Below are positions 1 through 7,525 of a stretch of 64,000 nt of DNA, piece by piece. A program made the translations under genes and the position numbers. The notes under the pieces were generated by a model. That model was not told the origin of the DNA, made no database searches, and saw only the letters and a program-made list of their open reading frames with translations. Origin of the DNA: Oligoflexus tunisiensis (GTDB lineage: Bacteria; Bdellovibrionota_B; Oligoflexia; Oligoflexales; Oligoflexaceae); the NCBI RefSeq assembly GCF_001748245.1, contig NZ_BDFO01000001.1, positions 40,766 to 104,765 on the forward strand, written 5' to 3'. Position 1 is the stretch's first letter; each line of letters opens with the position of its first letter.

Positions 1-2
1 AA

Positions 3-176
3 GTGGATCAAGCCCTGTCCATGGCAAACAGCCAGGCCGAGATTCAGGAAATCATGGATCAGATTCCCTCGTTTGTTGTGAAGAAGTCTCACAACTATAT
101 CGAGCCGTGGCCCTCGCTTATGGCTGAGTTGTTTCAGTACCCCTTTGCAGTGCATGGTCAAGGTATAACTCATTGA
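3..176 (+). pseudogene. Possible IS256-type transposase tail (remnant)
   Basis: An open frame runs in from the window edge and stops at TGA 174-176. The visible 57 residues include the pattern W-P-S-L-M-A-E-L-F-Q-Y-P, which resembles the W-x2-L-x3-F-x-Y/F-P stretch of IS256/Mutator transposases just before their T-T-N-x-I-E motif. The frame closes before any such motif. I infer a truncated transposase; an unrelated protein C-terminus is possible. The upstream part is outside the window. Confidence 0.3.
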
Positions 177-275
177 ATTTAGAATAGAAGAACGACTTTT
201 TAATGGTCATAGTGACCACATTAAGTACAGTTTAAAGTTGTATTAGACAACTTCCGAAAAGGGGGATATGTTGGG

Positions 276-582
276 ATGAAGCTAAAAGAGGCTCGACAAC
301 TCTTCAATCTGCTTCGAGTCCGAAACGCAATAGAAATACGGCGTCACGCCTGGAAGGATCATCCGGAAAGAGGATTTTCTCCACTGGAACTGGTCCGCCT
401 CATCAAGAGCAAAGGCGTCCTTCAATTATAATCGTTACCCAACGGCCTTGCCCAGCTCGTATCTTTGGCTTTGCAAGGACGATGAGGGCCGAAAAACTGA
501 GATCGCAATACTTTTTGAGCGCAATGATTCAGGTCAATTAATAATGGTGGTTCACGCCTATCGAGACGTGAGGGAAAAATAA
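276..582 (+). pseudogene. DUF4258-like toxin gene, frameshifted
   Basis: An ATG at 276, behind the G-rich stretch GGGGGATATG, opens a frame beginning MKLKEARQLF that contains H-A-W-K-D-H-P-E-R-G-F, like the HAxxR..ERG core of DUF4258 proteins. This frame stops at TAA 429-431 after 51 codons. The +1 frame continues seamlessly from about 421 (F-N-Y-N-R-Y-P...), ends in a conserved-looking M-V-V-H-A-Y-R-D-V-R-E-K, and stops at TAA 580-582. The two halves together give about 102 residues, the size of a small RelE/DUF4258-type toxin. The final TAA overlaps the ATG of the next gene (TAATG), the usual toxin-antitoxin coupling. A natural mutation, an assembly error or recoding could explain the break near 420-428. 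Confidence 0.55.
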
Positions 583-1088
583 TGAGAAGCATACCAATCA
601 ACGATTACAAATACAGAAACGCCTTTGGCGAAATGATTTTTGATCAAGTGATCGTCTCTGTTCCTGATGGATGGAGCAATGAAGAAAACCTTGAAAATGC
701 CGACTACAGCATTTCTGCAACTGAAATCCTCCGGATGGAACGGGAACTTGCCCTTAGGTTTTTCAAAAACCAGTACCGCCCTATCCTGCTGGGCCAACGT
801 ACTATCACTCCGGACGAGCTTAAGGCCATACAGGATATCCTGGGAGTCAATCGCTCTGACTTGGGAAAGCTTCTCGGCCTTCACAAAGCCTCGGTCACGA
901 ATATATTCAAAGGCAAAGCCATGAGTCCAACTCTCGCCAACCTCATCATGGAACGCCTGGGAATGGAGCTCGGAAGACCAGGCTCTGCGAGGCTTCTCTT
1001 GAATGGTGGAACGATTCCGGATGAGGAGGAGCTTGCGAGTCAAGAAATAAGCAGGACCCGGTTTGGTGTTCCCGGGCATGTTGCGTAA
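582..1088 (+). CDS. HTH (XRE/MqsA-like) antitoxin
   Basis: This 168-residue protein is probably a DNA-binding antitoxin. Its central part (about residues 66-115) reads as a helix-turn-helix of the type found in YgiT/MqsA antitoxins: T-P-D-E-L-K-A-I-Q followed by R-S-D-L-G-K-L-L-G-L-H-K-A-S-V-T-N-I-F-K. No CxxC zinc finger is visible, so it resembles only the regulatory half of that family. The ATG overlaps the stop of the broken toxin by one base, so the two were evidently translated together. By family analogy the protein would neutralise the toxin and repress its own promoter upstream of 276. With the toxin frame interrupted it may persist as an orphan regulator. The C-terminal 40 residues have no recognised domain. 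Confidence 0.7.
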   Translation: MRSIPINDYKYRNAFGEMIFDQVIVSVPDGWSNEENLENADYSISATEILRMERELALRFFKNQYRPILLGQRTITPDELKAIQDILGVNRSDLGKLLGLHKASVTNIFKGKAMSPTLANLIMERLGMELGRPGSARLLLNGGTIPDEEELASQEISRTRFGVPGHVA

Positions 1089-1178
1089 GCTGGACAGTTA
1101 ACCTGCTCAGATCGAGCTGACGAGACAAATCGTTTGAGCTATCCTCGCAACGCAACGATCACACAGAAGGGAACAGCA

Positions 1179-1880
1179 ATGTTGACACGATTCATGGCTC
1201 TGATCCTATTCAGCTCCTCACTTCCAACCTTCGCCGCAGAGGAGGTGCGCCTGGCCTGGGCTCAGAGTATTCAATGCCCACCGATCAGCGGCTGCTATCG
1301 CCACGAACGCACCTTCGGCATCATCGAAGTTAAAAATCTTGCCTTCGAAAAAGTGGTGGAAGTCGCCTACAAAACCCCATGGACCGGAACCGAATGGATC
1401 ACAACCAAGGCAACTTACCATGCGCCTGCCAATGATGGTTACGAAGCCTGGGCCTTCGAAGCCGCCGGTCCCGTGGAAGCTTTCGCCATCGCCTATTCCG
1501 TGGCAGGCACAACCTACTGGGACAACAACCAGGGGCAAAACTATCAAAACAAACGGTATGGCATTGACCTTCACCTCGACGAGGCCCGCCCCCTGGCCGT
1601 GACCAGCGCGCACATGAGCGGAGATGACAGGATTTGGATCGACCTGGCTGTGGATGGCCGTTATGCCAACGGCCACCCGGTGCAGGTTCAGCTTGAAGAG
1701 GGAGATCAGGTACTGACTCTGGAGGCTGAATATAAGGAAACCTATCCATCCGGCTTTCAACTTTGGCAGGCAGCTGTTCCGGTTTCCGAAGGCCTCGATG
1801 TCAACGGCCTTCTGATTTCAGCGAAGGCAGGCCAGTTCCTGGATACGAATTATGGGCTGTACTATCGCATCAGACGCTGA
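1179..1880 (+). CDS. Secreted CBM21 (starch/glycogen-binding) protein
   Basis: The ATG at 1179 is preferred over an in-frame GTG 45 bases upstream because AGAAGGG lies 8 bases before it and the protein then starts with a clean Sec signal peptide (MLTRFMALILFSSSLPTFA, cleavage near A-E-E). The mature part of about 215 residues has the hallmarks of a family 21 carbohydrate-binding module: V-K-N-L-A-F-E-K-V-V-E-V, then F-A-I-A-Y-S, then the signature Y-W-D-N-N-Q-G-Q-N-Y. In eukaryotic glycogen-targeting subunits and fungal glucoamylases this module binds alpha-glucans. No catalytic domain follows. The C-terminal ~95 residues may form a second beta domain. The likely role is binding alpha-glucan outside the cytoplasm. 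It is convergent with the next gene, 17 bases away. Confidence 0.75.
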   Translation: MLTRFMALILFSSSLPTFAAEEVRLAWAQSIQCPPISGCYRHERTFGIIEVKNLAFEKVVEVAYKTPWTGTEWITTKATYHAPANDGYEAWAFEAAGPVEAFAIAYSVAGTTYWDNNQGQNYQNKRYGIDLHLDEARPLAVTSAHMSGDDRIWIDLAVDGRYANGHPVQVQLEEGDQVLTLEAEYKETYPSGFQLWQAAVPVSEGLDVNGLLISAKAGQFLDTNYGLYYRIRR

Positions 1881-1897
1881 CAGCCTTTGGCCCATGC

Positions 1898-3253
1898 TCA
1901 GTCCTCAAAGATCTGCAGCTGTTTGTGCAGGAGAGGATCATAAACCCTGGGCGAACCCTGCCCTAACAGCCCTTGCAAAACCTCCTCATGCCCCGCCTGA
2001 GGAGACAGCTGCCTTTGATATAGAAACAGCGACAACCCCAGAGGATTGGCAAAGGAGGAAGCCGAAGGCCAGCTGGGTGCGGGCAGATAACCCAATCCCA
2101 GAGGAGCTGAAGGAATACGTTCCCTGCGAGCCTCAGGATCAAAGAGCCCCTTGTATCCAGTCACAATGTAAAAATTCGTGCAAGCCTTGCCGTTGCTTTC
2201 ATGAGCCGCCAGCGCATGCGCTCCGCTACTGCCCGCATCCGGGATATCGAAACCATGATACGAAGCTGCATTCACACGGATGCGTCCAGGAATCAAACGG
2301 CAATCCAGGGCATAATTCGGATCATTTTCCTGTAGGGTATAGGAAGCTGATGGTGCCGCCTGAAAAATATAGACCGGCTGCTCACCCCGATCCGTAGGGC
2401 TGCGCAATTGGGTCATCCGTTCAAAGAGCATCGCATAACGATCCAAAATCTTCTGTATGATTTCAACTGAAGGCTGCTGCAATCCGCACATCTTGAACCT
2501 TTCCCGCAAACCCTTATCCTCGAGTCCCCAGGAAAGGTGCACGTAGTTGATCGCATGCTTCTGTATAGCGGCCACAAGAGATTCCTCCATATGACTGATG
2601 GCCTCATCCAATTGCGACCAGGCTCCTACATCATCATTTAACAAGGGACACAGGCGATCCTTGGTCAAGACATCGGAAAGCTGATCCTCGCTCACGACAA
2701 ACTGCGCCTTGGGATTGGCATCAGCCAGACTGGGCAGGATATCCATGCCATGGCCCGTGAGCTGTGGCAGTTGTGCTCCAAACTTCTCCAGAAACGGCAG
2801 AGCCACATCAAGACAGGCGACTGGAATAAAGTTTTTGTAGTTGTTCACCTGCTCCAGGATTCCCAGAGCATCCCGATTGATGCTGGTTTTCCAGTGTGTT
2901 TCTTCATAACGACCCGAGGGATGAAGCCTCAGACTGGCCAGGGTTCGGGAACGATAACGCGTGAAAGCTGGAAGGTCCACCGCATCATCAATCAGTAGGA
3001 TTCTCTGTCCCAGACTCTCCGCGCGTGCCGCACCTGGAGTCAGCTCCAAATTCTCAAGTGGACAGGTTCCCGGGCAGGTGCTGGCACTGATCTTTTGCAA
3101 AAGCTCGCGCTGAAACTCCTCCAGTCCCTCCCCAGACATCCGCGTGCAGAAATCAATGTCCAGTGGTTCATGCGATTGATCCTGACTTTTGCCGGTACAC
3201 GCATTCATATGCAAGAGACCCAGGATCCACCAGCCCAGCCAGAGTTTTTTCAT
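1898..3253 (-). CDS. Lipoprotein with a divergent subtilase (S8-like) fold
   Basis: The start is set at ATG 3253, with GGGAG 9-13 bases upstream, which gives the lipoprotein signal MKKLWLGWWILGLLHMNAC (Cys19). Residues 85-410 follow the order of a peptidase S8 domain. They show a first-strand acid in I-L-L-I-D-D (D89/D90), a His in L-T-G-H-G-M-D (H168), a strand H-A-I-N-Y-V-H-L-S-W-G equivalent to the V-I-N-x-S-x-G strand, A-A-P-S where the oxyanion A-A-G-N would be, and S-A-S-S-F-A-N-P-L-G (S399/S400) where G-T-S-x-A-x-P is expected. The match is to pattern only; overall identity to true subtilases must be low and the oxyanion Asn appears lost. It could be an active protease, a pseudo-enzyme or an unrelated lipoprotein. 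Confidence 0.55.
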   Translation of the reverse strand: MKKLWLGWWILGLLHMNACTGKSQDQSHEPLDIDFCTRMSGEGLEEFQRELLQKISASTCPGTCPLENLELTPGAARAESLGQRILLIDDAVDLPAFTRYRSRTLASLRLHPSGRYEETHWKTSINRDALGILEQVNNYKNFIPVACLDVALPFLEKFGAQLPQLTGHGMDILPSLADANPKAQFVVSEDQLSDVLTKDRLCPLLNDDVGAWSQLDEAISHMEESLVAAIQKHAINYVHLSWGLEDKGLRERFKMCGLQQPSVEIIQKILDRYAMLFERMTQLRSPTDRGEQPVYIFQAAPSASYTLQENDPNYALDCRLIPGRIRVNAASYHGFDIPDAGSSGAHALAAHESNGKACTNFYIVTGYKGLFDPEARRERIPSAPLGLGYLPAPSWPSASSFANPLGLSLFLYQRQLSPQAGHEEVLQGLLGQGSPRVYDPLLHKQLQIFED

Positions 3254-3305
3254 ATCAAAGTTTCTCCCGCGTTTAACTTTCCGACAGAGAGACCAATCAT
3301 TCACT

Positions 3306-3340
3306 CGAAAAACGAAAGGGCGGGTTCAAGGAACCCACCC
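3306..3340 (-). terminator. Rho-independent terminator of the coiled-coil lipoprotein gene
   Basis: Read on the minus strand, GGGTGGGTTC pairs with GAACCCGCCC (one G.T pair) around a 3-base loop, and the stem is followed by TTTCGTTTTT. It lies 30 bases beyond the stop of the 3370-4659 gene and before the 1898-3253 gene, so the two minus-strand genes are probably separate transcripts. Confidence 0.8.
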
Positions 3341-3369
3341 TAAAACGAGACCCAAAAGTTCCCCAACTC

Positions 3370-4659
3370 TTAGTCTTGAGCTGGCTTCAACTTGGCATTG
3401 TAAAACTCTTTCAAAACGGTCAGGGCTGCTTTTTTGCTCTGAGCATCCGCAGTGTCCTTTTGAAACTGATGATAAGCCGCGACCCGACCGTCCAATTCCT
3501 TCTCAGCGTTGGTCAGGGCATCGCGAGCAGCCGAGACATTGCTGTCCTGATAAGCGGTCAGCTTTTCATTCTGAGTTTTGACAAGCGCCTCGATCTTGCC
3601 CTTGGCTTCGGTCAAAAGCTTGTCCTGCTCAGCCAAAGCCGAGGTTTTGGCCGCTTTGTCGCTGATCGCTTGAGCAATCTTGCCTTTGCGATCTGCAATC
3701 AACGAGGTCAATTCCTTGGCCCGAGGAGTCTCCAGTTTGCTGTCAGTCAGAACCAGAGCCAAAAGCTCTTCCTGGTATTTGGCCAGATCGCTTTCAGCTG
3801 CTGCAAGGGACGCACTGAGTGTCGCGATGTCCTGATTCAGGCCACCGATTGCTTTTTCGAGCGTCTCCTTGGTTTTCTTTTCAGCCGCTTCTGCAGCCGC
3901 TGCATCATAATAAGCCTTCAATGTTTCCAGAGTGGACTTATCAGCTGCGGAGAGCGTTTCACCTTTTTCCGCGCGCGCGGACAAGGCATCATAAACGCCT
4001 TTCATGTTCTCACTGACATGCGCCAGATTCTCAGCCGCTTTCACCACAACTTCAGCCTGTGTGGTGATGTTCGCTTTCAAATCGGCTTCCTTACCAGCCA
4101 AACCTTCCAGGGTTTTCTCGATAGCCTGGATATCCTTATCGAGGGCTTCGCCAATGGTGGCACGGTCCTTGGCGTCCTGGGCGACGGCATAGTCCAGAAG
4201 AGTCTTGAAAAGCTCTTCGTCACGCTGAGCAGTTTCCACTTGAGCCGCCAGGCGCGTCTTGTCACTCTTGGCCGTTTCCAGTTCCTTGCTCAGCTCACCC
4301 TTCTGACCTTCCAGGTCCTTGACCTTGACTTCCAGCTCCGAAGCCTTGGCGTCACCGTTTTTCCGGGCTTCTTCAAGCTCCTTCTTTGCCGCCTCGATCT
4401 CGGTTTCCTTGTCACTGATGCTCTTGTCCAGTTCAGCCACGCGGGCGTTGGCCTTTTCCAGTTCGGCTTTCACGTCTTCGGTATTGCCGACGAGTTCCAA
4501 CTCGGCTTTCAGCTTGTCGCGTTCCGTTTCAGCCGCTTTGAGGGCTTCGACAGTTTTGGGATTTTCGACTGTGACGGTTTTGGTTTTTTCATCCTTGCCG
4601 CAGGCGACCAAAGAAAAAGCGAGAGCCAGGCCCAGAACATAGTGTGTCTTGATTTGCAT
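3370..4659 (-). CDS. Long coiled-coil lipoprotein
   Basis: This 429-residue protein starts with a lipoprotein signal (MQIKTHYVLGLALAFSLVAC, lipobox L-V-A-C at residues 17-20). The rest is almost entirely Ala/Lys/Glu/Leu-rich heptads from about residue 35 to the end, so a long, largely continuous coiled coil anchored in a membrane. Repeats such as A-E-L-E, E-K-A-N-A-R-V-A-E-L and K-E-L-E-E-A-R-K are typical. No enzymatic motif is visible. Such proteins can act as periplasmic spacers or envelope tethers, but the specific role is unknown. A terminator follows and an AT-rich upstream region of about 600 bases precedes it, so it is probably monocistronic. An antisense open frame over its whole length is a compositional shadow. 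Confidence 0.75.
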   Translation of the reverse strand: MQIKTHYVLGLALAFSLVACGKDEKTKTVTVENPKTVEALKAAETERDKLKAELELVGNTEDVKAELEKANARVAELDKSISDKETEIEAAKKELEEARKNGDAKASELEVKVKDLEGQKGELSKELETAKSDKTRLAAQVETAQRDEELFKTLLDYAVAQDAKDRATIGEALDKDIQAIEKTLEGLAGKEADLKANITTQAEVVVKAAENLAHVSENMKGVYDALSARAEKGETLSAADKSTLETLKAYYDAAAAEAAEKKTKETLEKAIGGLNQDIATLSASLAAAESDLAKYQEELLALVLTDSKLETPRAKELTSLIADRKGKIAQAISDKAAKTSALAEQDKLLTEAKGKIEALVKTQNEKLTAYQDSNVSAARDALTNAEKELDGRVAAYHQFQKDTADAQSKKAALTVLKEFYNAKLKPAQD

Positions 4660-5278
4660 GAATACTCCAGTGAAAGAAAAAACAATACCTCACCAGCTGC
4701 GAGCTGATGTTGGTCCACAGAAAATGGAATAGGGTTGAAATCTTATATTGATGAGCGAAGAGCACCCATCGCGTCTGATGAATAATTGAAGAGAGGAAAA
4801 GAAGTCAACCGATCAATATTAAGAAATCAAAAGATGAATACGTGGAAATATTGATAAGATTATTAACTTTAACCGTTACGGATTTTAACGGTCAAAGAAA
4901 ATCGGTCATCGTTAATTCATTTGGATCCATTGGTTGCCAAGGAGTTTATGGTTTCAAAGAATCGCCTTTATGGAACGAATCAGAAGCGCAAGAGATCGCC
5001 ACCTGGGCAGGCTAGGACCAAAAAATAACTGAGACGGTTAACTTTCTGATTCAGTATAAGGTCGCAGAAATCGTTCTCAGTGATTCAAGACCGAAGAGCA
5101 TCTCAGCAAAGATGAGCTTTGAGGTGGTGGGAAGTGTCACAATCCTTGTTGTCCATACCTGGGTCCAAGCGAGGATACTCGCACTCCACGGTAAGTGACG
5201 CTGGCGCAATCGTTGATCTTGTTATATGAAACTATGTGTATAATTAGCCATCATTCGACTTCATACCACGAGACTACT
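4660..5278. other. AT-rich intergenic region
   Basis: About 620 bases separate the divergent lipoprotein and methyltransferase genes. The first 250 bases are strongly AT-rich (for example TTGATAAGATTATTAACTTT near 4850) and probably hold the promoters of both genes, though no pair of consensus hexamers is convincing. A 26-codon Lys/Arg-rich frame at 4948-5028 follows AAGGAG by only three bases and is not called. No RNA gene or mobile element is recognised. Confidence 0.5.
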
Positions 5279-5998
5279 ATGATTCAACAGGCCAAGCGTT
5301 TTATTCCAAAGGGTTTTTTGAGGTCCCTGCGGAGCGTCAAATTGTGGCACCTTAAATCCAAAACTGCTGAAGACGTCTTCACCGATATTTATTTACAAGG
5401 CAAATGGGGCAAGGGCAGCGATTCGCCTTTTTTTTCCGGTACGGGCTCCATCGAAGAGACTTACCTGCCCTACATCCAGTTCATGCAGGATTTCATTCGC
5501 AAGCATCATATCAATTCCATCGTGGATCTGGGCTGCGGTGACTTTCGCGTCGGACGTCACCTGGCCCAACAACCGGGTATTAACTATACCGGCTGCGATA
5601 TCGTGCGGCCGTTGATCGAATATAACCAGGAAAAATTCGGGAACGAGCGGATCAACTTTCTGCAAAGAAATATGATAACCGACGAACTGCCCGATGGTGA
5701 GCTTTGCATCATCCGCCAGGTTTTTCAGCATTTATCCAATGAAAGCATCCTCAAGGTTTTGCCGAAGCTGAAAAAATACCAATATGTTGTTATAGCTGAC
5801 GCCCAGCCGACTCAGGATACAAAGAAGGCCAACCACGATATCCCCAATTTTTCCGGAACCCGCGACGTGGTCCATGGAACAGGTTTGTGGCTGGAAAGCA
5901 GTCCTTTCAATTTGCCTATCACGGTCCTGCACAGCTACCCACTTCAAACCGCTGATGACGAATACCTGCGGATAATTCTCTATAAGCCACAAGACTAG
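5279..5998 (+). CDS. Class I SAM-dependent methyltransferase
   Basis: The ATG at 5279 (MIQQAKRFIPKGF) is preferred to upstream in-frame starts, whose encoded residues look non-conserved; no strong ribosome site decides it. The 239-residue product has motif I of class I methyltransferases at V-D-L-G-C-G-D-F-R-V-G, followed by the acidic strand-2 residue in Y-T-G-C-D-I-V, and a motif-IV-like stretch D-G-E-L-C-I-I-R-Q-V-F-Q-H-L. The short basic N-terminus resembles methyltransferases of surface polysaccharide or lipid pathways, but the substrate cannot be read from sequence. It stands alone: 280 bases of AT-rich DNA lie before it and a decayed regulator follows. Confidence 0.75.
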   Translation: MIQQAKRFIPKGFLRSLRSVKLWHLKSKTAEDVFTDIYLQGKWGKGSDSPFFSGTGSIEETYLPYIQFMQDFIRKHHINSIVDLGCGDFRVGRHLAQQPGINYTGCDIVRPLIEYNQEKFGNERINFLQRNMITDELPDGELCIIRQVFQHLSNESILKVLPKLKKYQYVVIADAQPTQDTKKANHDIPNFSGTRDVVHGTGLWLESSPFNLPITVLHSYPLQTADDEYLRIILYKPQD

Positions 5999-6210
5999 AT
6001 CGCGGGACAGCCGGATCTGTTCCATTTCGAAAGTTACCCACTGCTCCAGCCTCTGTTCTGTCCCTGCGGAAACATTCGCTCCTGCCAAACGCCAGCCCTC
6101 AAGCTGGCCTGATCTGCAAGCCCCGATGGCGTTAGTCAGAACCGTGCTGTTTTCCTGCTGGTACCCACATCGCATCTTCGGCCCAGGCCTTTGATAAAAA
6201 ACCATACATT

Positions 6211-6475
6211 TGGCAGGTATTGGGAGATGTCCTGTTTTAAAAGACGCCATTTGACCTTCGGAGCGAATCGGCCAAGGCAAATAGGGTTTTTTGCCGTTCC
6301 GTAATCGTGTATGTACTTGGATAGGATGGAAAAGAAAGGATATTTGAAATCTGTTGAACTGAGAAATGGTCGGAGCTTGCGTCGCGAATATCGTGCTACC
6401 ACATCGGGCCGCAAGGTACTCGCCGCAGCAAAAGAGAAGGTCAAAGAGCTATTCAGCGAATTGTTCGAAGAATAA
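6211..6475 (+). pseudogene. PadR-family regulator remnant
   Basis: The 3' part is an intact frame from about 6305 to TAA 6473-6475, with an internal ATG at 6326. It encodes M-E-K-K-G-Y-L-K-S-V-E-L-R-N-G-R-S and then R-R-E-Y-R-A-T-T-S-G-R-K-V-L. That is the wing and following helix of PadR regulators (R-x-E-x-x-G-L/Y-I ... R-x-Y-x-L-T-x-x-G). Upstream the homology seems to continue in other frames (V-L-G-D-V-L-F, stop, K-T-P-F-D-L) but is broken by stops at several places. I infer a degraded transcriptional repressor. It sits just before the DoxX-PAP2-ChrA operon, which it may once have controlled. Confidence 0.4.
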
Positions 6476-6506
6476 AGCGATGTCCTTCGAGACTTGAAAA
6501 AGCAGG

Positions 6507-6953
6507 ATGACTGGAATGCAATGGGAAAAACTATTAAAATCGAACGCGCCTAAGGCTGCAATTTTGATCAGACTGATGGTTGGCTTGATCTTCCTCTCAG
6601 AGGGAGTTCAAAAGTTCATGTTTCCTGCTGATATAGGTGCCGGCCGCTTTGAAAAAATTGGCTTTTCGAATCCTGAATTTGTCGCTGCATTTGTGGGAGT
6701 CAATGAGATTGTCTTTGGCACACTTGTGCTTATAGGCTTTTTAACCCGACTATCTGTAATACCTCTCATAGGCATCATGTCAGTCGCAATAGTTTCCACC
6801 AAAGTGCCTATTCTCCTGGATAAGGGATTTTGGAAGATGGCACATGACGCCAGAACAGATTTTTCAATGCTCATGGGGTCGATCTTCCTTCTGATTGTGG
6901 GAGCTGGGGCATTGTCTCTCGATCATAAGCTTCTCAATTCGAGGAAGTCGTGA
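6507..6953 (+). CDS. DoxX-family membrane protein
   Basis: This 148-residue protein has four predicted membrane segments and the DoxX/SURF4-type opening R-L-M-V-G-L-I-F-L-S-E-G-V-Q-K-F-M-F-P, followed by G-F-S-N-P-E-F-V-A-A-F-V-G. DoxX-like proteins are small inner-membrane proteins linked to redox or thiosulfate metabolism and oxidative stress, but their biochemistry is poorly defined. The start could be ATG 6507 or ATG 6516; AGCAGG before 6507 favours the first. The stop overlaps the GTG start of the PAP2 gene by four bases (GTGA), so this is the first gene of a three-gene translationally coupled operon. Confidence 0.8.
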   Translation: MTGMQWEKLLKSNAPKAAILIRLMVGLIFLSEGVQKFMFPADIGAGRFEKIGFSNPEFVAAFVGVNEIVFGTLVLIGFLTRLSVIPLIGIMSVAIVSTKVPILLDKGFWKMAHDARTDFSMLMGSIFLLIVGAGALSLDHKLLNSRKS

Positions 6954-7525
6954 ACTATTTTGATACGATATTCCTTCAACTGTTCAACTCCAAGCTCGGC
7001 ACTCCAGCCCTGGACCCATTGATGCGTCTGATTTCAAGCGAAATTCTGGCTGTGGTTCTTTGTGTCATCTTATTAATAGGCTCTGTTGTATTCAAAAAGA
7101 AAGCATGGCTCAACCTGTTGGTGGTTGCGTCCTTGTCTGCTGCTCTTGCAGACGTTATCGCATTTCGTGTGCTGAAACCATCTTTTGGCCGCTTACGTCC
7201 ATGCCATGAGCTTTCAAATGTTAGAGTTGCAGCGGAAAGCTGCGGAGGGACTTACAGTTTGCCTTCCAATCATGCTGCCAACACGATGGCCGTCGCCGTC
7301 ACTGGTATATATTTTCTGCGGACGGTGTCGTCGTTATGGCTTCTTCTCCTCCCGCTCGTCGCTGGCATGTCGAGGGTCTACCTGGGCGTGCACTTCCCAA
7401 GCGATATTGTTGTAGGATTTCTGTTGGGTGGCACCATAGGAACTCTCATGTATCTTTGCTGGTCATTGCTGGCTGGAAATACGCGAAATCGAGTTGCGAA
7501 GACAAATCCTAGGATGCACTGGTGA
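6950..7525 (+). CDS. PAP2-superfamily membrane phosphatase
   Basis: This 191-residue integral membrane protein carries the three phosphatase motifs of the PAP2/acid phosphatase superfamily: K-P-S-F-G-R-L-R-P, S-L-P-S-N-H-A, and S-R-V-Y-L-G-V-H-F-P-S-D. The conserved Lys/Arg, the Ser-Asn-His triplet and the second His are all present, so it should be active. Typical substrates are phosphatidic acid or undecaprenyl pyrophosphate, with the active site facing the periplasm. The start is GTG 6950, with GAGG 5-9 bases upstream, and the stop overlaps the ChrA start (GTGA). Coupling to DoxX and ChrA suggests co-expression; a shared pathway is not evident. Confidence 0.85.
   Translation: MNYFDTIFLQLFNSKLGTPALDPLMRLISSEILAVVLCVILLIGSVVFKKKAWLNLLVVASLSAALADVIAFRVLKPSFGRLRPCHELSNVRVAAESCGGTYSLPSNHAANTMAVAVTGIYFLRTVSSLWLLLLPLVAGMSRVYLGVHFPSDIVVGFLLGGTIGTLMYLCWSLLAGNTRNRVAKTNPRMHW

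Noticed and set aside
3376..4707. 443-codon plus-strand open frame opposite the coiled-coil lipoprotein
   Set aside because: It is antisense to a clear lipoprotein with a proper lipobox; the frame is open only because of the Ala/Glu/Lys-rich codons on the other strand.
4948..5028. 26-codon basic small frame
   Set aside because: AAGGAG is too close (3 bases) to the ATG, and no conservation can be assessed.
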